Positions 36,062 to 46,700 of a stretch of DNA of 64,000 nt are shown in pieces. Source of the DNA: Chlorophyllum brunneum (lineage: Eukaryota; Basidiomycota; Agaricomycetes; Agaricales; Agaricaceae); contig OY756140.1 in the NCBI GenBank assembly GCA_963576785.1, positions 2,294,001-2,358,000 of the forward strand. Reading direction: 5' to 3'. Within the stretch, counting starts at the first letter, position 1. Every line of letters starts with the position of its first letter. The notes beneath the pieces were generated by a model that was not told the DNA's origin, did no database searches, and saw nothing but the letters and a program-made list of their open reading frames with translations. The position numbers were made by a program, and so were the translations under genes.

Positions 36062-38281
36062 CTATCTCCCTCCTATCATTCTGTTGTTAATCTTGTACAC
36101 CAAACGTAGCAATGGTCCCGCCGGGTGGATTCCCGATGCGTACATCTCCTCCACCATCTTGTCCGCAACCTCCCACTCCCCTCTGTTTAGTAGCCCAGCG
36201 AACAGGATGTACCATGTCGTGTTAATAATAGGAATCTCCCGTCTCTTCATCTCCTCAAAGTAACCTAATGCCTGCTGTACTCCGTTCTCGTGCGGGTACA
36301 CAAGACACACCTTGAGGAGCAGGTGGTAGGTTGGCAGACCCAATGAAATCCCCCTCCGTCGTATCCTTCCAATGATGCTCACCTCTAATTTCTTCAATTC
36401 CTCTGGTTCCAGCCAGCCAATACGGTAGAGACCAGATAACACCGAGGTATATGTGATTTCGTTGGGTGCGTTTTTCGGGTCCTTTTCCATCCAGTCCAAC
36501 ATCTGCAGGGCCGCCTGGAGGTTCTCCTTGCCCCCTTCTCGTAACTGATGGTCAATGAGCGCGGTATAAAGTGCCACGTTTCTTTTGACCCCTTGTTTGT
36601 CCATCAATGCCAACACAAGGTCTGCCGCATCCGGTTTGCCAGCCTTAAGCAGAGCCGAAAGGATGGTAGTATATGTAAACACATCCCCCTCGAAGCCAGC
36701 AGCTCCCATGGCCCGTAGCGTCGCGGCCACTCCCTGGAATTTCCCACGTCGACCGTAGTAGTTTATGAAAGTGTTGTAGGTGACGATGTCGGGCTTGGGT
36801 CCATGCTTCTCCATAGCCACCCTTAACTCCTCTCCCTCCGTCGCACGATCCGATGCACATAAGCCATGCAGAACTGTATTGTACAGACTGAGATGATGGG
36901 GGTCGGAGTCCTTGGCCGGAAGTGTCTGATATTTCTTGAACATATCGATAGCCTGGCTTGGGCGCCGACCCCTGAACAACGCAGATAGGATAGCACGATA
37001 CGCCAGCGCGTCGGGTTCAACACCCTGCTGAAGCATCATGTTCCACGTTGCAAGCGCATCATCTGCAGCAAGTATTTGCCCATACGAATCAATCAACGTC
37101 GTCCACATCGAGATCCCTGGTGGTCTACCGAGTCTCGCCATGTCATCCCACAATCGTGCAGCCAAATCCTTCCTCTCACATTTGAGAAATGCCCCGAGAA
37201 GAGCGTTCCAGGCTACTTTGGTCATGGCAGTGGTTTTCGTGGAAGTGACAAGCGAAGGATCTGGTACGAGGTAGGCGTCCTCGTCAAAAAGCCCTCTGAT
37301 AATGTTGGAGTACAATCTTTCGAGCTCTTCCACCAACCGACTATTACCCAACCTCGTTACCTCCTTCGTGAACACCGCCGGTCGCGAAACGAGTTTTGCG
37401 ACATTGAGCTTGAAGATATACTTCTTGATGGTGTTCCGAAGGCCATGGTTATTGCCGAGTGCCAATTGTAGATAGGCGAGAGTAGTGGGAGGGTCTATCT
37501 CGATGACAGTCGACAAATACACGTCCAATGCACCTTGGAAGGAGCCCTTCATTGCATGCGCAACGACCGCGGCCAAGACCAAATGCGCACGTCCTGCATT
37601 GACGGAGGTCCCGTTGGGGTTCAGCTCGGTATCCGTCGCCAACAAATCCTGCACTCCCTCTTCTCCCTCGGCACTGGGATTAGGGTTTATTGCTGAGACC
37701 TCGTTCCCAACCAAATGCATGAACTTGTTGTACAAGTCCAAAATAGCCTGTGAATCCTTCTCCCTGATATAATGTCGCATCAACGCGTCGAGTGCATCAA
37801 GGGAGTCGCCCCTCGCCGCCAAAAGCGCGATATTCTCGACCAACTTCCTCATTGAAGGGTCAACCGTTGCGGTTTTCCGAGGCTTCCCATCGGGGGTTTT
37901 GCTTCTCCCTGGGCTGAGGAATGTGCGTCTCATGAGGTCTGACAGAGGTACCAGTTGGGCATGGCCGAGTAAGTGTATGAGTTTCAGCTCATCAATAGTC
38001 CGCCAGTGTTGGAGGACAATAGTGTGTGGTCTGCGACGGTCGAGGGATTGGCGGATGTCTGCTATGGTCTCATTGAAGAGGTTAATTTTGTCTGGGGGAA
38101 GATGATGGGCCAAGGAGGGGTTTGGGGAGCTGGAGGCACGGAGATTTGTTCGGAGATTTGCGAAGAGAGAGGCGGTGGAGGAAGCTTGGAGAGGGAAAGG
38201 TGGTGATTGTTTCTGTGGTTGGGCAGAGTAGGCACGGGCGGGGCTGAACAGCTGTGCCCGCACGGATGGATGGCGGAACAT
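36062..38281 (-). CDS. mitochondrial pentatricopeptide-repeat (PPR) protein
   Basis: A single exon encodes 739 residues from the ATG at 38281, where the protein begins MFRHPSVRAQLFSPARAYS, a good mitochondrial presequence with a likely cleavage after it. The open frame continues further upstream, but that part overlaps the neighbouring cyclophilin gene and is not targeting-like. Residues ~330-700 contain about ten PPR helix pairs, for example VAWNALLGAFLKCERKDLAA, SMWTTLIDSYGQILAADDA, LAYRAILSALFRGRRPSQA, VTYNTFINYYGRRGKFQ and FTYTTILSALLKAGKPDAA. The TAG is at 36062. PPR proteins of this size bind mitochondrial RNAs for stability or translation; the target is unknown. Its start codon is only 51 bp from that of the divergent cyclophilin gene. 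Confidence 0.9.
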   Translation of the reverse strand: MFRHPSVRAQLFSPARAYSAQPQKQSPPFPLQASSTASLFANLRTNLRASSSPNPSLAHHLPPDKINLFNETIADIRQSLDRRRPHTIVLQHWRTIDELKLIHLLGHAQLVPLSDLMRRTFLSPGRSKTPDGKPRKTATVDPSMRKLVENIALLAARGDSLDALDALMRHYIREKDSQAILDLYNKFMHLVGNEVSAINPNPSAEGEEGVQDLLATDTELNPNGTSVNAGRAHLVLAAVVAHAMKGSFQGALDVYLSTVIEIDPPTTLAYLQLALGNNHGLRNTIKKYIFKLNVAKLVSRPAVFTKEVTRLGNSRLVEELERLYSNIIRGLFDEDAYLVPDPSLVTSTKTTAMTKVAWNALLGAFLKCERKDLAARLWDDMARLGRPPGISMWTTLIDSYGQILAADDALATWNMMLQQGVEPDALAYRAILSALFRGRRPSQAIDMFKKYQTLPAKDSDPHHLSLYNTVLHGLCASDRATEGEELRVAMEKHGPKPDIVTYNTFINYYGRRGKFQGVAATLRAMGAAGFEGDVFTYTTILSALLKAGKPDAADLVLALMDKQGVKRNVALYTALIDHQLREGGKENLQAALQMLDWMEKDPKNAPNEITYTSVLSGLYRIGWLEPEELKKLEVSIIGRIRRRGISLGLPTYHLLLKVCLVYPHENGVQQALGYFEEMKRREIPIINTTWYILFAGLLNRGEWEVADKMVEEMYASGIHPAGPLLRLVYKINNRMIGGR

Positions 38282-38332
38282 TGGCTCGTCTTGTTTATTC
38301 GAACCAAACAGTCCTGCCTTGCACCTCCTCCA
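38282..38332. promoter_or_regulatory. 51-bp bidirectional start region of PPR and cyclophilin genes
   Basis: Only 51 bp separate the two divergent ATGs (38281 leftward, 38333 rightward). Any promoter must therefore lie within this gap and the coding 5' ends. No TATA element is visible. The stretch is C/T-rich on the plus strand. Confidence 0.6.
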
Positions 38333-40387
38333 ATGGGTCACGGAAACTCGAACAAGCTCTACATCACCCACGAAGAGCACACGGGCAAGTTTGGCTCCCA
38401 TTCGTCCTCGGTTGGCTACAGGCCGTATGCTCTTCTCCATTCCATGTCGTGTACCCTGACCAACCCCCACGCAGAAAACAGGAAGGCCCTCCCCCAGGCG
38501 CACAGACTCCATTCGACTGCTGTGCTCTCTCTTTCCAGCCATTCACACATCCCGTCTGTGCACGCAATTCAGATGGCACAGGAACTGTGTTTGACCTCGT
38601 CAATATCATCCCTTGGCTAAAGTACGACCCCTTGGATTCTCTCAACACATCTAATCAACCCCCGTCCAACAGGCAACACAACAACACTCACCCACTCACC
38701 AAAGCACCTCTTGCACCAACAGACCTGATAACACTCCACTACTCGCGCAAAGAAGCCACAAACGAAATCCACGACCCCGTTTCGTTCAAACCATTCAGCG
38801 AACACTCGTATATCGTTGCTGTCGCCATCACAGGCAATGTCTACCTTGCAGAGAGCGTCAAGGGGAACAAGGACTTGCTGGCTGATATCCCTATCAAAAA
38901 GTGCTTTCGCTTTATGACATTCTCAAGAGCGAATTGCTAATGGTTGAGCCCAGGACAGACATTATCACCCTTCAAAACCCCCATGGGATGCCTTCGGTGT
39001 CCATGCCCACCGCCTCTTATACTACTTCCTCTACGACCAAAACAGCACAGCCAATAGCTGGATCCAAGGATTCAAAGGCTGTTATAAAACCTGCACCCGC
39101 AGGACCCGTAGCGGCAGCTAAGAAGGCCGCAGAACCATGTCAGTCCCCCCCCAACCATCCCTCCGCCCACATCACTAAATACGAACAGGGAATATCTCAC
39201 CGTACTCTAGTGGACTCCCCGGCGCAGCACTCACCTCAACCTCAATAGATCCACATACACAAAGTGCAAAACTCCTTTGGGACGAAGAAGAGCTCATGTT
39301 TGAAGAATTCGTCAACCCTAGCGGGAAGAAGAAAGGCAAGGATAAGGACGTTGGGAAGCACAGGGCATATGTGCGGGTTGTGACGTCTCTTGGAGGTGGA
39401 AGCTTAAATTTGGAGTTATACTGTGAGAAGGTGCGTTCGGTAGTGGTATCAGCTCAAGAAACGTACACCGAAATCTTTGTCCTTCAATAGGCCCCGAAGA
39501 CATGTTACAACTTCCTAATGCTAGCAAAGGCCGGAAAGTATGATAATTGTCTATTCCATCGGTTAGTCCCTGGGTTCATGGTCAGTCTCAGGTTCTCTGT
39601 CGCCCGAGCTCGAGACTCACGACCACCAAGGTTCAAACAGGAGACCCAACAGGCACAGGAGCAGGCGGCGAATCCCATTGGGGTCAACCATTCCGAGACG
39701 AATACGACCTCAAGGGTTCGGCGACGCACGATTCCCGAGGTATCCTGGCCATGGCTAATAAAGGACCCGCTACCAATGGGTAAAAATCTTCTACCGACGC
39801 ACCGAATAATTTACAGAGTTATGCCTCCAGTTCGCAGTGGTATCTCACATTCAGACCAACACCTCACCTTAACAGAAAACACACTGTGTTTGGTAAACTC
39901 GTCGGTGGCGAAGACGTCTTAGACACCATCGAGAAAATACCAGTGAAACAGGGTACAGAAAGGCCTGCCAAATCCATACGTATCACACAGGTCGTTATGT
40001 ACGTTCATTCTCCTAACCGCTTCCGTCACAAACTCTTAACACGATACATAATCAAGCTACCAAGACCCCTTTGAGGAATATAAAAAACGACACGCAAAAA
40101 AACTCGCCCGCCAAGCTGCTGCAGAATCTAATGGTGCAAATACCGATGGACACTCAAAACAAAAACAAAAAGATGACATCAACTGGTTCGGATTGAAAGT
40201 CGGATCGAACGGCGCTGCATTTGGGGCCGGAGAGTGTGTGACTGGTGGGGTTGGCAAGTATTTGAATATCAACAACAAGAGACCACCGTCGACAGCCAGT
40301 AGTGTGTCGAACGGCGATGCAAATGCTGCAACGGACGAGCCGAAAAAGAAGCGCAGACTTGGGTTTGGGGATTTTGAGAGTTGGTAG
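38333..40387 (+). CDS. PPIL2: U-box cyclophilin, peptidyl-prolyl isomerase/E3 ligase (PPIL2/Cyp8 type)
   Basis: The ATG at 38333 starts [20 protein letters not shown]. Introns splice to [17 protein letters not shown] and [12 protein letters not shown] (the U-box-like N terminus), then [20 protein letters not shown] and [16 protein letters not shown]. After a low-complexity linker and [13 protein letters not shown] comes the cyclophilin domain: [59 protein letters not shown] and [15 protein letters not shown]. The last exon encodes [17 protein letters not shown] and a basic end with the stop at 40387. The usual SQFF phrase reads SQWY here. Homologues ubiquitylate proteins and associate with the spliceosome (human PPIL2). 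The gene is tail-to-tail with VPS20, 105 bp apart. Confidence 0.92.
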
Positions 40388-40492
40388 ATGTAAGGCGTTA
40401 GGACGATGCTACGCTCCGATATATAGTGATCCTTGAGAATGTACAATAGTGGTGGTGTAATTCGTGATTAGATAACGACATATGTGCGATGG

Positions 40493-41475
40493 CTATGCAG
40501 CAACTGCGACCTTTGTATGAGCTGGCTCTTGTTCCTGCTGCCATTCGTCCACTAGGAAGTAGTGAAAGCGAGAATAAATCATTTTGGTGTGCGAGGAAAA
40601 TGAGCTAGTAATCATACCCTCGTTCGTCTCCGATACAGGTTTTGTCGTTGGAACAACTGGCAACCGCACTGGCTGCTCGGTCTGGCCCAGCTAACAAACA
40701 TAGATGAGCCCATTTTAGAGATTGAACCAGCGTCAGGGAACGACGCACCGCTTCACCCTCGAGTTGTCTTAATTCGTCTTGTACAGCTTCTTCGTCTTCT
40801 AGCGTCAGATTATTTGCCAGCATATTTCCGATTTCCTAATGATGGTATTTGTAAACAGCTAATGGAGAATGGAAGGAGAACGAGCCTGCTGGTATTCTCT
40901 AGCTTCCTGTGTTTCCTCCAACAGCTTCTCCACGCTCTCCATGTTCATTTCTTTGTGGATCTCCTTCAAGACCTCGTTGCCCTGCTTCAGACCATGCAGA
41001 ACCGAAACTTCAACGAACGAGAACTCAATTGTCGACACCTGATCCATATGGCCGTTACTAAGACTAGTAGAGAAGAACGAGGAGCGTGGACGAACTAGCT
41101 GCTCAAGATTCTCCATCTGTTGGTCCGTCTTAACCAACATACTCTCCTGGTACTTCTTTCTCCGTAGCGCGATAATTGCTCTGTCCTTTTGGCCTGCAGC
41201 AAGGTGTGCCTTGGCTATCGCATGTTCACGGTCTAACACGACTTGAATCTAATGACTACATTAACGAGCGATTTTGAGGCTCGAAAGGAAGGAAGGTCAG
41301 ACCTTCTTCTGATATTGCCTGAGTTTGTCCCTCTGTAGTTTCATACTAGATACCAGTGACAGGTGAAGTAAGTCAGGAACGGCAAATGTCGAGAGCGGAG
41401 GCGATAAGAGTTGTCGTACTCGAGTATGGCTTTATCCTGTGCTGTGATTCTGGGTAACGACTGTTTTGCACCCAT
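40493..41475 (-). CDS. VPS20: ESCRT-III subunit Vps20/CHMP6
   Basis: The ATG at 41475 begins MGAKQSLPRITAQDKAIL; Gly2 provides the N-myristoylation site expected for Vps20. Small exons encode YKLQRDKLRQYQKK and then the Snf7 core: LDREHAIAKAHLAAGQKDRA, RKKYQESMLVKTDQQMENL, VSTIEFSFVEVSVLHGLKQG and KEIHKEMNMESVEKLLEET. Then come EIGNMLANNLTLEDEEAV and a Pro/Val-rich linker, closing with DEWQQEQEPAHTKVAVAA and the TAG at 40493. The protein is about 220 residues with the usual basic helix 1-2 and acidic C-terminal half. Vps20 bridges ESCRT-II and Snf7 on endosomes during multivesicular-body sorting. Confidence 0.9.
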
Positions 41476-41720
41476 TACTATGCGTGTTTAGTGTCGTGTT
41501 GGTCGTAGGTACATCAGCAGAAATCGTTCAGGTTCTTTAACAGACTGACAGATAATGTGTATAGCCAAACGGGGTGGGTGTCACAAACCAGAGTATGCAG
41601 GCCTGATTTTCCATTTACGTCAATCCCCACTGTATAGTGATGTCATGGTGCACACATTCGAGTTCATACTTGTATACTTATTCCAATAGCACGTACTATC
41701 GTATCGTGTATGGGGTATCT

Positions 41721-43776
41721 TCAGCCCGTTCCCCTCTCCGACTTCGGTAACTGCCCATCTACAATCAAATCAGGGTCCGGGAACTCGTAATCTCCACGAC
41801 AGGCAAACTCATAATCGACCTCTTCAATTCTCTGCCTCATTCCATCGATGAATGCATCGATTTCGCACATCCCATCCCTGTTACGCTTGCAACCCTTTAT
41901 ACCAGTAAGAGGAACGACGCCGTCGTTGAGCACCCAACGAATGTGCGTAGGTTTACTCAATTCTGTGGCGCAGCCGCACGACAAAACCTGGCCGACGAGG
42001 TTGGTGGCAAAGGGTGTATCTTCGTCAATTTTGTAGGACTTCGATTTTGGTATAAGTATGCGTCTATCAAGTTGGCAGAGAATTAACGCACTGGATCCTT
42101 TGGAATCCTATCTGTTGGAAGCGGGCCAGACCGAACAAAGTTCGTCAAGTTCATGGCGACAAATACTTGTTTCCAGCATTAGCCCTGATGCCATAGTGGC
42201 ATCATGCGTGGCGTCCACGTATATGGGCTGGTCAAGTGGAAAGAGGGTCTCATTTGTGACAATGATTCGATTAACACTGGTATTGAACTCCGTAATCCGC
42301 GTTTTAGTCAAACGGGAAACTAGTTCTTGCACATAGCCAATGCCCATAGCCGCGCCCATGGGACTCCCAGGCCCCACACTATACCATATCTGTAAGGCTG
42401 CAAGAAGCACCAAGAATCGAATCAACACCTGTTTGGGGAAGAAGACGGAAATAGCATACCGGGAGCATATGCAAAGCCTTTCCACTCCCTCTTTTTGAAG
42501 AGCCCACAAAACTTGGAATAACCAAGTGCAACGGTCTCGTACGCACACAGCTCCTGCATCTGGTAGCAATCATCGACCGTCAAGTCAAACCCGGGCAAGT
42601 CTTGGGCAAGCCTTTCCCCGGCATCTGATAGGTAGTTCTTGATCCATTCGCCCGAGAATCGAGAGAATCCCATCAAACCAATCGAGCTAAAATTAGGACA
42701 GCTCAGGTAGGAGGCAAGGGTCACGTTCTGCTTGCTATATTCGACTTCAATGAGTTGATGATATTTCTTGTAATAGTCCGGCAGGCCAAAGAAACCGGCC
42801 GCAAAATTCAATCTAAGATTCTGTGTGTAAGCACCACGAAGGTCTAGTTGTCGTTGACTTACGCCGAGTCGACCATGCGGGCTAGACGGTCGCAGATTAG
42901 CTGCTGCAATTTCTACATGAGAGATACTACTAACCCTGTGATGTGGTCCGGAAGACGGGGAGATTCTTGAATTGTTTTAGCAGTTCTCCTGCAGGGGTCG
43001 TAAAAACCTAGATTTACGGTGGAGGAGCCTTGCTAACCATATCTCACTCGGAAACCAACTCCCAAGTCAAATCTGTCGACACAAAAATAAATATCTGATG
43101 GTGACATCAAAGTTTGAGAATTACAGCTCTGAGCGGCCAAAGGGGGTTAAGATTTCTTCCCCAATCTTGTATTTCCAGGTGCGCATGAACTTGAGATCAT
43201 GCTTGGCTTTGAAGCCTTGTGGTGAGTTTGCAGCTTTGTGAACCTTGTCTGCAAAGTTAGCTGGCCCCATACCCCCAGCGGGATAGCGGGCACCGTGTCG
43301 GTGAAGGAGGTGAGCCTGGACGATTTTGCATTCGTCCGGAATTACTGGAGAAGCATGGGGTAGGCCAAAATTCTTTGACTGAATGGACCGCCATGGTGAG
43401 AGGTTGCCAAAGTATCGCATAACGTCAAACTCGTCTTCATCATCAGTATTAAGAGCAACTGGCTGAACGAGAAGGAATCGGTTGTGGTTAGGAGAAAGGA
43501 CAGGTGCTGTGGCCATGGCCGCCGCCTCGTCCCCAGCTACGCAAAGCGGTAAGTATTCATCACACCCACCCTTAGAAATTGGAGGCTCACTAGCTGTGAT
43601 TCCAGGAAAGCCTACATGAGTTGCATCAGGAAAATTGGGGTCCGGTATGGTAGCCGTCACACCCAGTGGGGGGAATTGGAATGTCTGTTGAGAACCTGCA
43701 AAAGTTGAAACTTTCTTCGAGCCCGCAGCGAGTTGATAAATACTGAGAGAGCGAAAGACAGTCCCGGGGCCGCCAT
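41721..43776 (-). pseudogene. histidine acid phosphatase/phytase-like, copy A, apparently decayed
   Basis: This paralogue of the gene at 44350-46422 keeps most exons: LLHRHGARYPAGG (catalytic RHGxRxP), KIGEEILTPFGRSEL, LNFAAGFFGLPDYYKKYHQL, SKFCGLFKKREWKGFAYAP, SRLTKTRITEFNTSVN and VDATHDATMAS (catalytic HD). Two lesions are visible. At about 42165-42190 the intron present in copy B has shrunk to ~19 nt; acceptor and branch-like CTAAT remain but no usable GT donor, so translation shifts and stops at 42108. The last ~150 codons (HIRWVLNDGVVPLTGI...) are intact but out of frame. At the 5' end, a signal-peptide-like start (MAAPGLSFALSVFINSL, ATG 43776) is out of frame with the conserved GSQQTFQFPP. 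Another hydrophobic start at 44056 (MLSLMLISSFLKSLA) might be an alternative first exon. If splicing rescues it, the gene could still be active. Confidence 0.6.
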
Positions 43777-44349
43777 TTGCAGGAGTATACAGCCTTGGGA
43801 CTGCACGGTGGTGAGCCACGCTCGTTGAGTAGTCGCATCTAGGGAATTCCATTCCGGCTGACAAGTTTGTACATCTCGACAGCTCACATTAATGACGACA
43901 AAGTCATACGTACTGTTGCCTAGGCTTAGTTGGTGGGCCTACATGTGAAGCGGCGTTAACATAATAACAAGAACCACCCATCACGCCTCTACCAACATGG
44001 CCTAGCTCAGACGCTAAACTTTTCAGAAACGACGATATGAGCATCAGAGAAAGCATGATAGGGTAACATCACTTATTGGGTCGGGCCCGACAGGCAATGC
44101 GACTGGAATGGAGGACCATAAAGCAAGGGTGGGTTATCAATGGAACCAGCAGGAAAGGGGAGTGTTGGTGGATATCGGACTGGACTGATATCATGAACCT
44201 GCGCTATATAATCGTTAACGGGACACCTCATGAATAGGTTTGTGTAACATCAGCATCAGAGGACAATGTTGTAAACGATATCCAACAAAAAAACGAAATA
44301 ACAGTCAAGACACAATAGGAGCAATAGGAGGGATTTTAGCTCCTAGCTC
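43777..44349. other. intergenic region between the phytase copies
   Basis: 573 bp. It holds the 3' flank of copy B and the presumed promoter of copy A. A leftward open stretch from the ATG at 44056 encodes a hydrophobic, signal-like start but stops after about 47 codons. An AT-rich element (CTATATAATC, about 44204-44213) lies ~150 bp upstream of that ATG. No other gene is seen. Confidence 0.45.
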
Positions 44350-46422
44350 TCAAGGTCTCGGCATCTGTCCATTTACGAGTAAATCAGGATCAGGGAACGT
44401 ATAGTTCCCAAAGCAACTAAACTGATAATCGACCTCCACTAGCCTTTGCTTCATCCCAGTAATGAATGCGTCAATCTCGCACAACCCATCTTTGTTAAAT
44501 TTGCATCCCCTGATACCGGTGAGTGGTAGGACGCCATCGTTGAGGACCCAACGGATGTGCGTGGGTGTACCTGAAGCAGGGCAGGAGAGGACTTGGCCTA
44601 CAAGATTGACGGCGAACGGGTTAAGTTGGTTCGTTTTGTAGGACTTAGGTTTGATGTGAGAATAGCCCAAATGTCAGTGAAACACAGTAGGAACGCACCA
44701 GATTATCTGGGATATGATCAACTGGCAGGGGACCGGACCTGATGAAATTTGTAAAATTCATGGCAACGTAGACTAATGATGTGTTATGTTGTCGACCGCC
44801 CACAGGAAAAGGATGGGAGGCTTACTCGATGACATGATGGTATCATGGGTTGCATCAACGTAGATAGGCTGTTCCAGTGGGAAGAACATCTCGCTGGTGA
44901 CTATACTTTGGTTGACACTTGTGTTGAACTCTGTAATTCGTGTTTTCGTCAGGCGAGATACTAGTTCTTGCACATAGCCAATGCCCATGGCAGCACTCGT
45001 AGGGCTTCCAGGACCATTACCGTACCACATCTGCAACGCTACGAAGGATTTATATCAACGCTGGTCAGTCCAGAAGGCAAACATAGACTATATACCATTG
45101 GCATACGCGAAACCTTCCCACTCAGCTTCAGTGAAAAGTCCACAAAATTTGGAATAACCAAGTGCGACTGTTTCGTATGCACATAACTGTTGCATCTGGA
45201 AGATGTCCGTAATCGTTAGGTTGAACCTAGGCAATTGGTTCGCAAATCGTTTCTGGGCATGCGACAGGTATTTGTTCTGCCACTCTCCCGAGAAGCGACT
45301 GTTTCCGATCACAGCAATTTCGTTATTGGCATTTGGACAGTTATCATAAGGTGCAAGCGTAGAGTTGAAACCTCCTGCTTCGACTTCGATGAGTTGATGG
45401 TAATCCTTGGCATAGTTCGGTAAACCAAAGAAGCCTGCTGCGAAGTTCAATCTGGTCGAGTGCATACGCGTTAGGGATAAAGATATGGATGAACCCAACT
45501 TACGCTGAGTCGACCATACGAGCTAGGCTACCATGTGAGTTATATAATCCCCCGTATTAGATACAAGAAACATTCTCAACCTTGAGACGTAGTTCTGAAG
45601 ACAGGTAGATCCTTGAAACCTTTGAGAAGTTCACCTGTACAAGACATAAGGAACTGATGGAAATGAAGTGCTGAACTGACAAACCGTATCTCACTCTGAA
45701 TGCAACGCCCAGGTCATAACTAGCAAGCCGCACGAAATGAGGCCCAGATAGTGAATATGAGGGGCAGAAGAGCACATACAGCTGTGAGCGCCCGAAGGGT
45801 GTCAAAATTTCTGCGCCGAGCTTGTACGTCCAATCGCGCAAGAAACGAAGGTCACCATTTGGATGAAATCCAGTCGGGGAGTTGGCTGCATCGTGAATTT
45901 TTGCTGCAAAACTGGCAGGACCAAAGTTCGAAGTTGGATAGCGAGCTCCATGCCGATGAACAAGATGGCTTTGAACGAGATCACATCCCTTGGGAATGAC
46001 TGGAGAAGCGCCTGGAAGACCAAATTGCTGGGACGGGATAGACTGCCAAGGAGCGAGGTTGCCAAAATGCCGGATGACGTTAAAGTCTTTCTCGTCAGAC
46101 GCGTCAGACGCAATAGGTCTGACCAGGGGGAAGTTGTTATGATTCGGTGAAAAGCTCGGAGCGGTGACGATGGCTGCTGCTTCATCCCCCGCTAGGCGAA
46201 ACGATTAACTATCTTGGTGTCTTTCTCGAGGGCGGCGCACTCACTTGGTGTGGCACCGGGAAAGCCTACCTGTGTCGCGTCGGGAAAGTTGGGGTCAGGG
46301 ACGGTGGCCGTTACACCTGGAGGGGGGAACAGGAACGTCTGGGTGGAACCAGCGTTGACCCCCTGACCTGTAGTGCACCGTGCACAGACTAGGAGCACGA
46401 CAAGGAGTTCAGAGAATGCCAT
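44350..46422 (-). CDS. secreted histidine acid phosphatase/phytase, copy B
   Basis: The ATG at 46422 starts a signal peptide (MAFSELLVVLLVCARCTTGQ). The mature part begins with GSTQTFLFPPPGVTATVPDP. About nine introns of 45-60 nt all join in frame. Catalytic residues: RHG motif in LVHRHGARYPTSN and the proton-donor motif HD in YVDATHDTIMSS. Conserved stretches include YKLGAEILTPFGRSQL, DLGVAFRVRYG, VFRTTSQ, AARMVDS-type ARMVDSA, LCAYETVALGYSKFCGLF and GIGYVQELVSRLTKTRI. The C terminus (HIRWVLNDGVLPLTGI; CEIDAFITGMKQRL) ends at the TGA at 44350 with several Cys likely in disulfides. The family releases phosphate from phytate and other phosphomonoesters outside the cell. The intact splice frame contrasts with copy A. 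A TATA element lies ~47 bp upstream of the ATG, and the gene diverges from the PP2C gene by 278 bp. Confidence 0.9.
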
Positions 46423-46468
46423 CCGGAGGTGAGAGGCTAGCGTGATGGCGAGAAGCTGGGGAAGGTGG

Positions 46469-46475
46469 TTATATA
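46469..46475 (-). promoter_or_regulatory. TATA box of phytase copy B
   Basis: TATATAA on the minus strand, about 47 bp upstream of the ATG at 46422, a usual position for a fungal TATA element with a short 5' UTR. Confidence 0.6.
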
Positions 46476-46700
46476 GCCACGGTTGGGCTAGCCTGTTTGC
46501 GTCTAGCGCGGTCCGAGGCGCTGTGTGACAGGACCGTGGCCATCGATTAGTGCAGTCGGGTGGAAATAGTCGAGGAAGCGAGAATCCAAATATACCAACG
46601 TGGGTGCATGACAGACGCCAACAGTGTCCTCATTCCCTTGTCACAACACAATACGTTCCGCATTATGCTGACTCTCTTTTAGCTCGCTGATCCTTTCTGA

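Noticed and set aside
38282..38542. N-terminal extension of the PPR open frame
   Set aside because: The extension overlaps the first exon of the cyclophilin gene and does not look like a targeting peptide, whereas the ATG at 38281 gives a good presequence.
42160..42225. Rescue of phytase copy A by a 53-nt intron using the GT of GTGGAC as donor
   Set aside because: It would remove the catalytic HD motif and would still leave the downstream exon out of frame.
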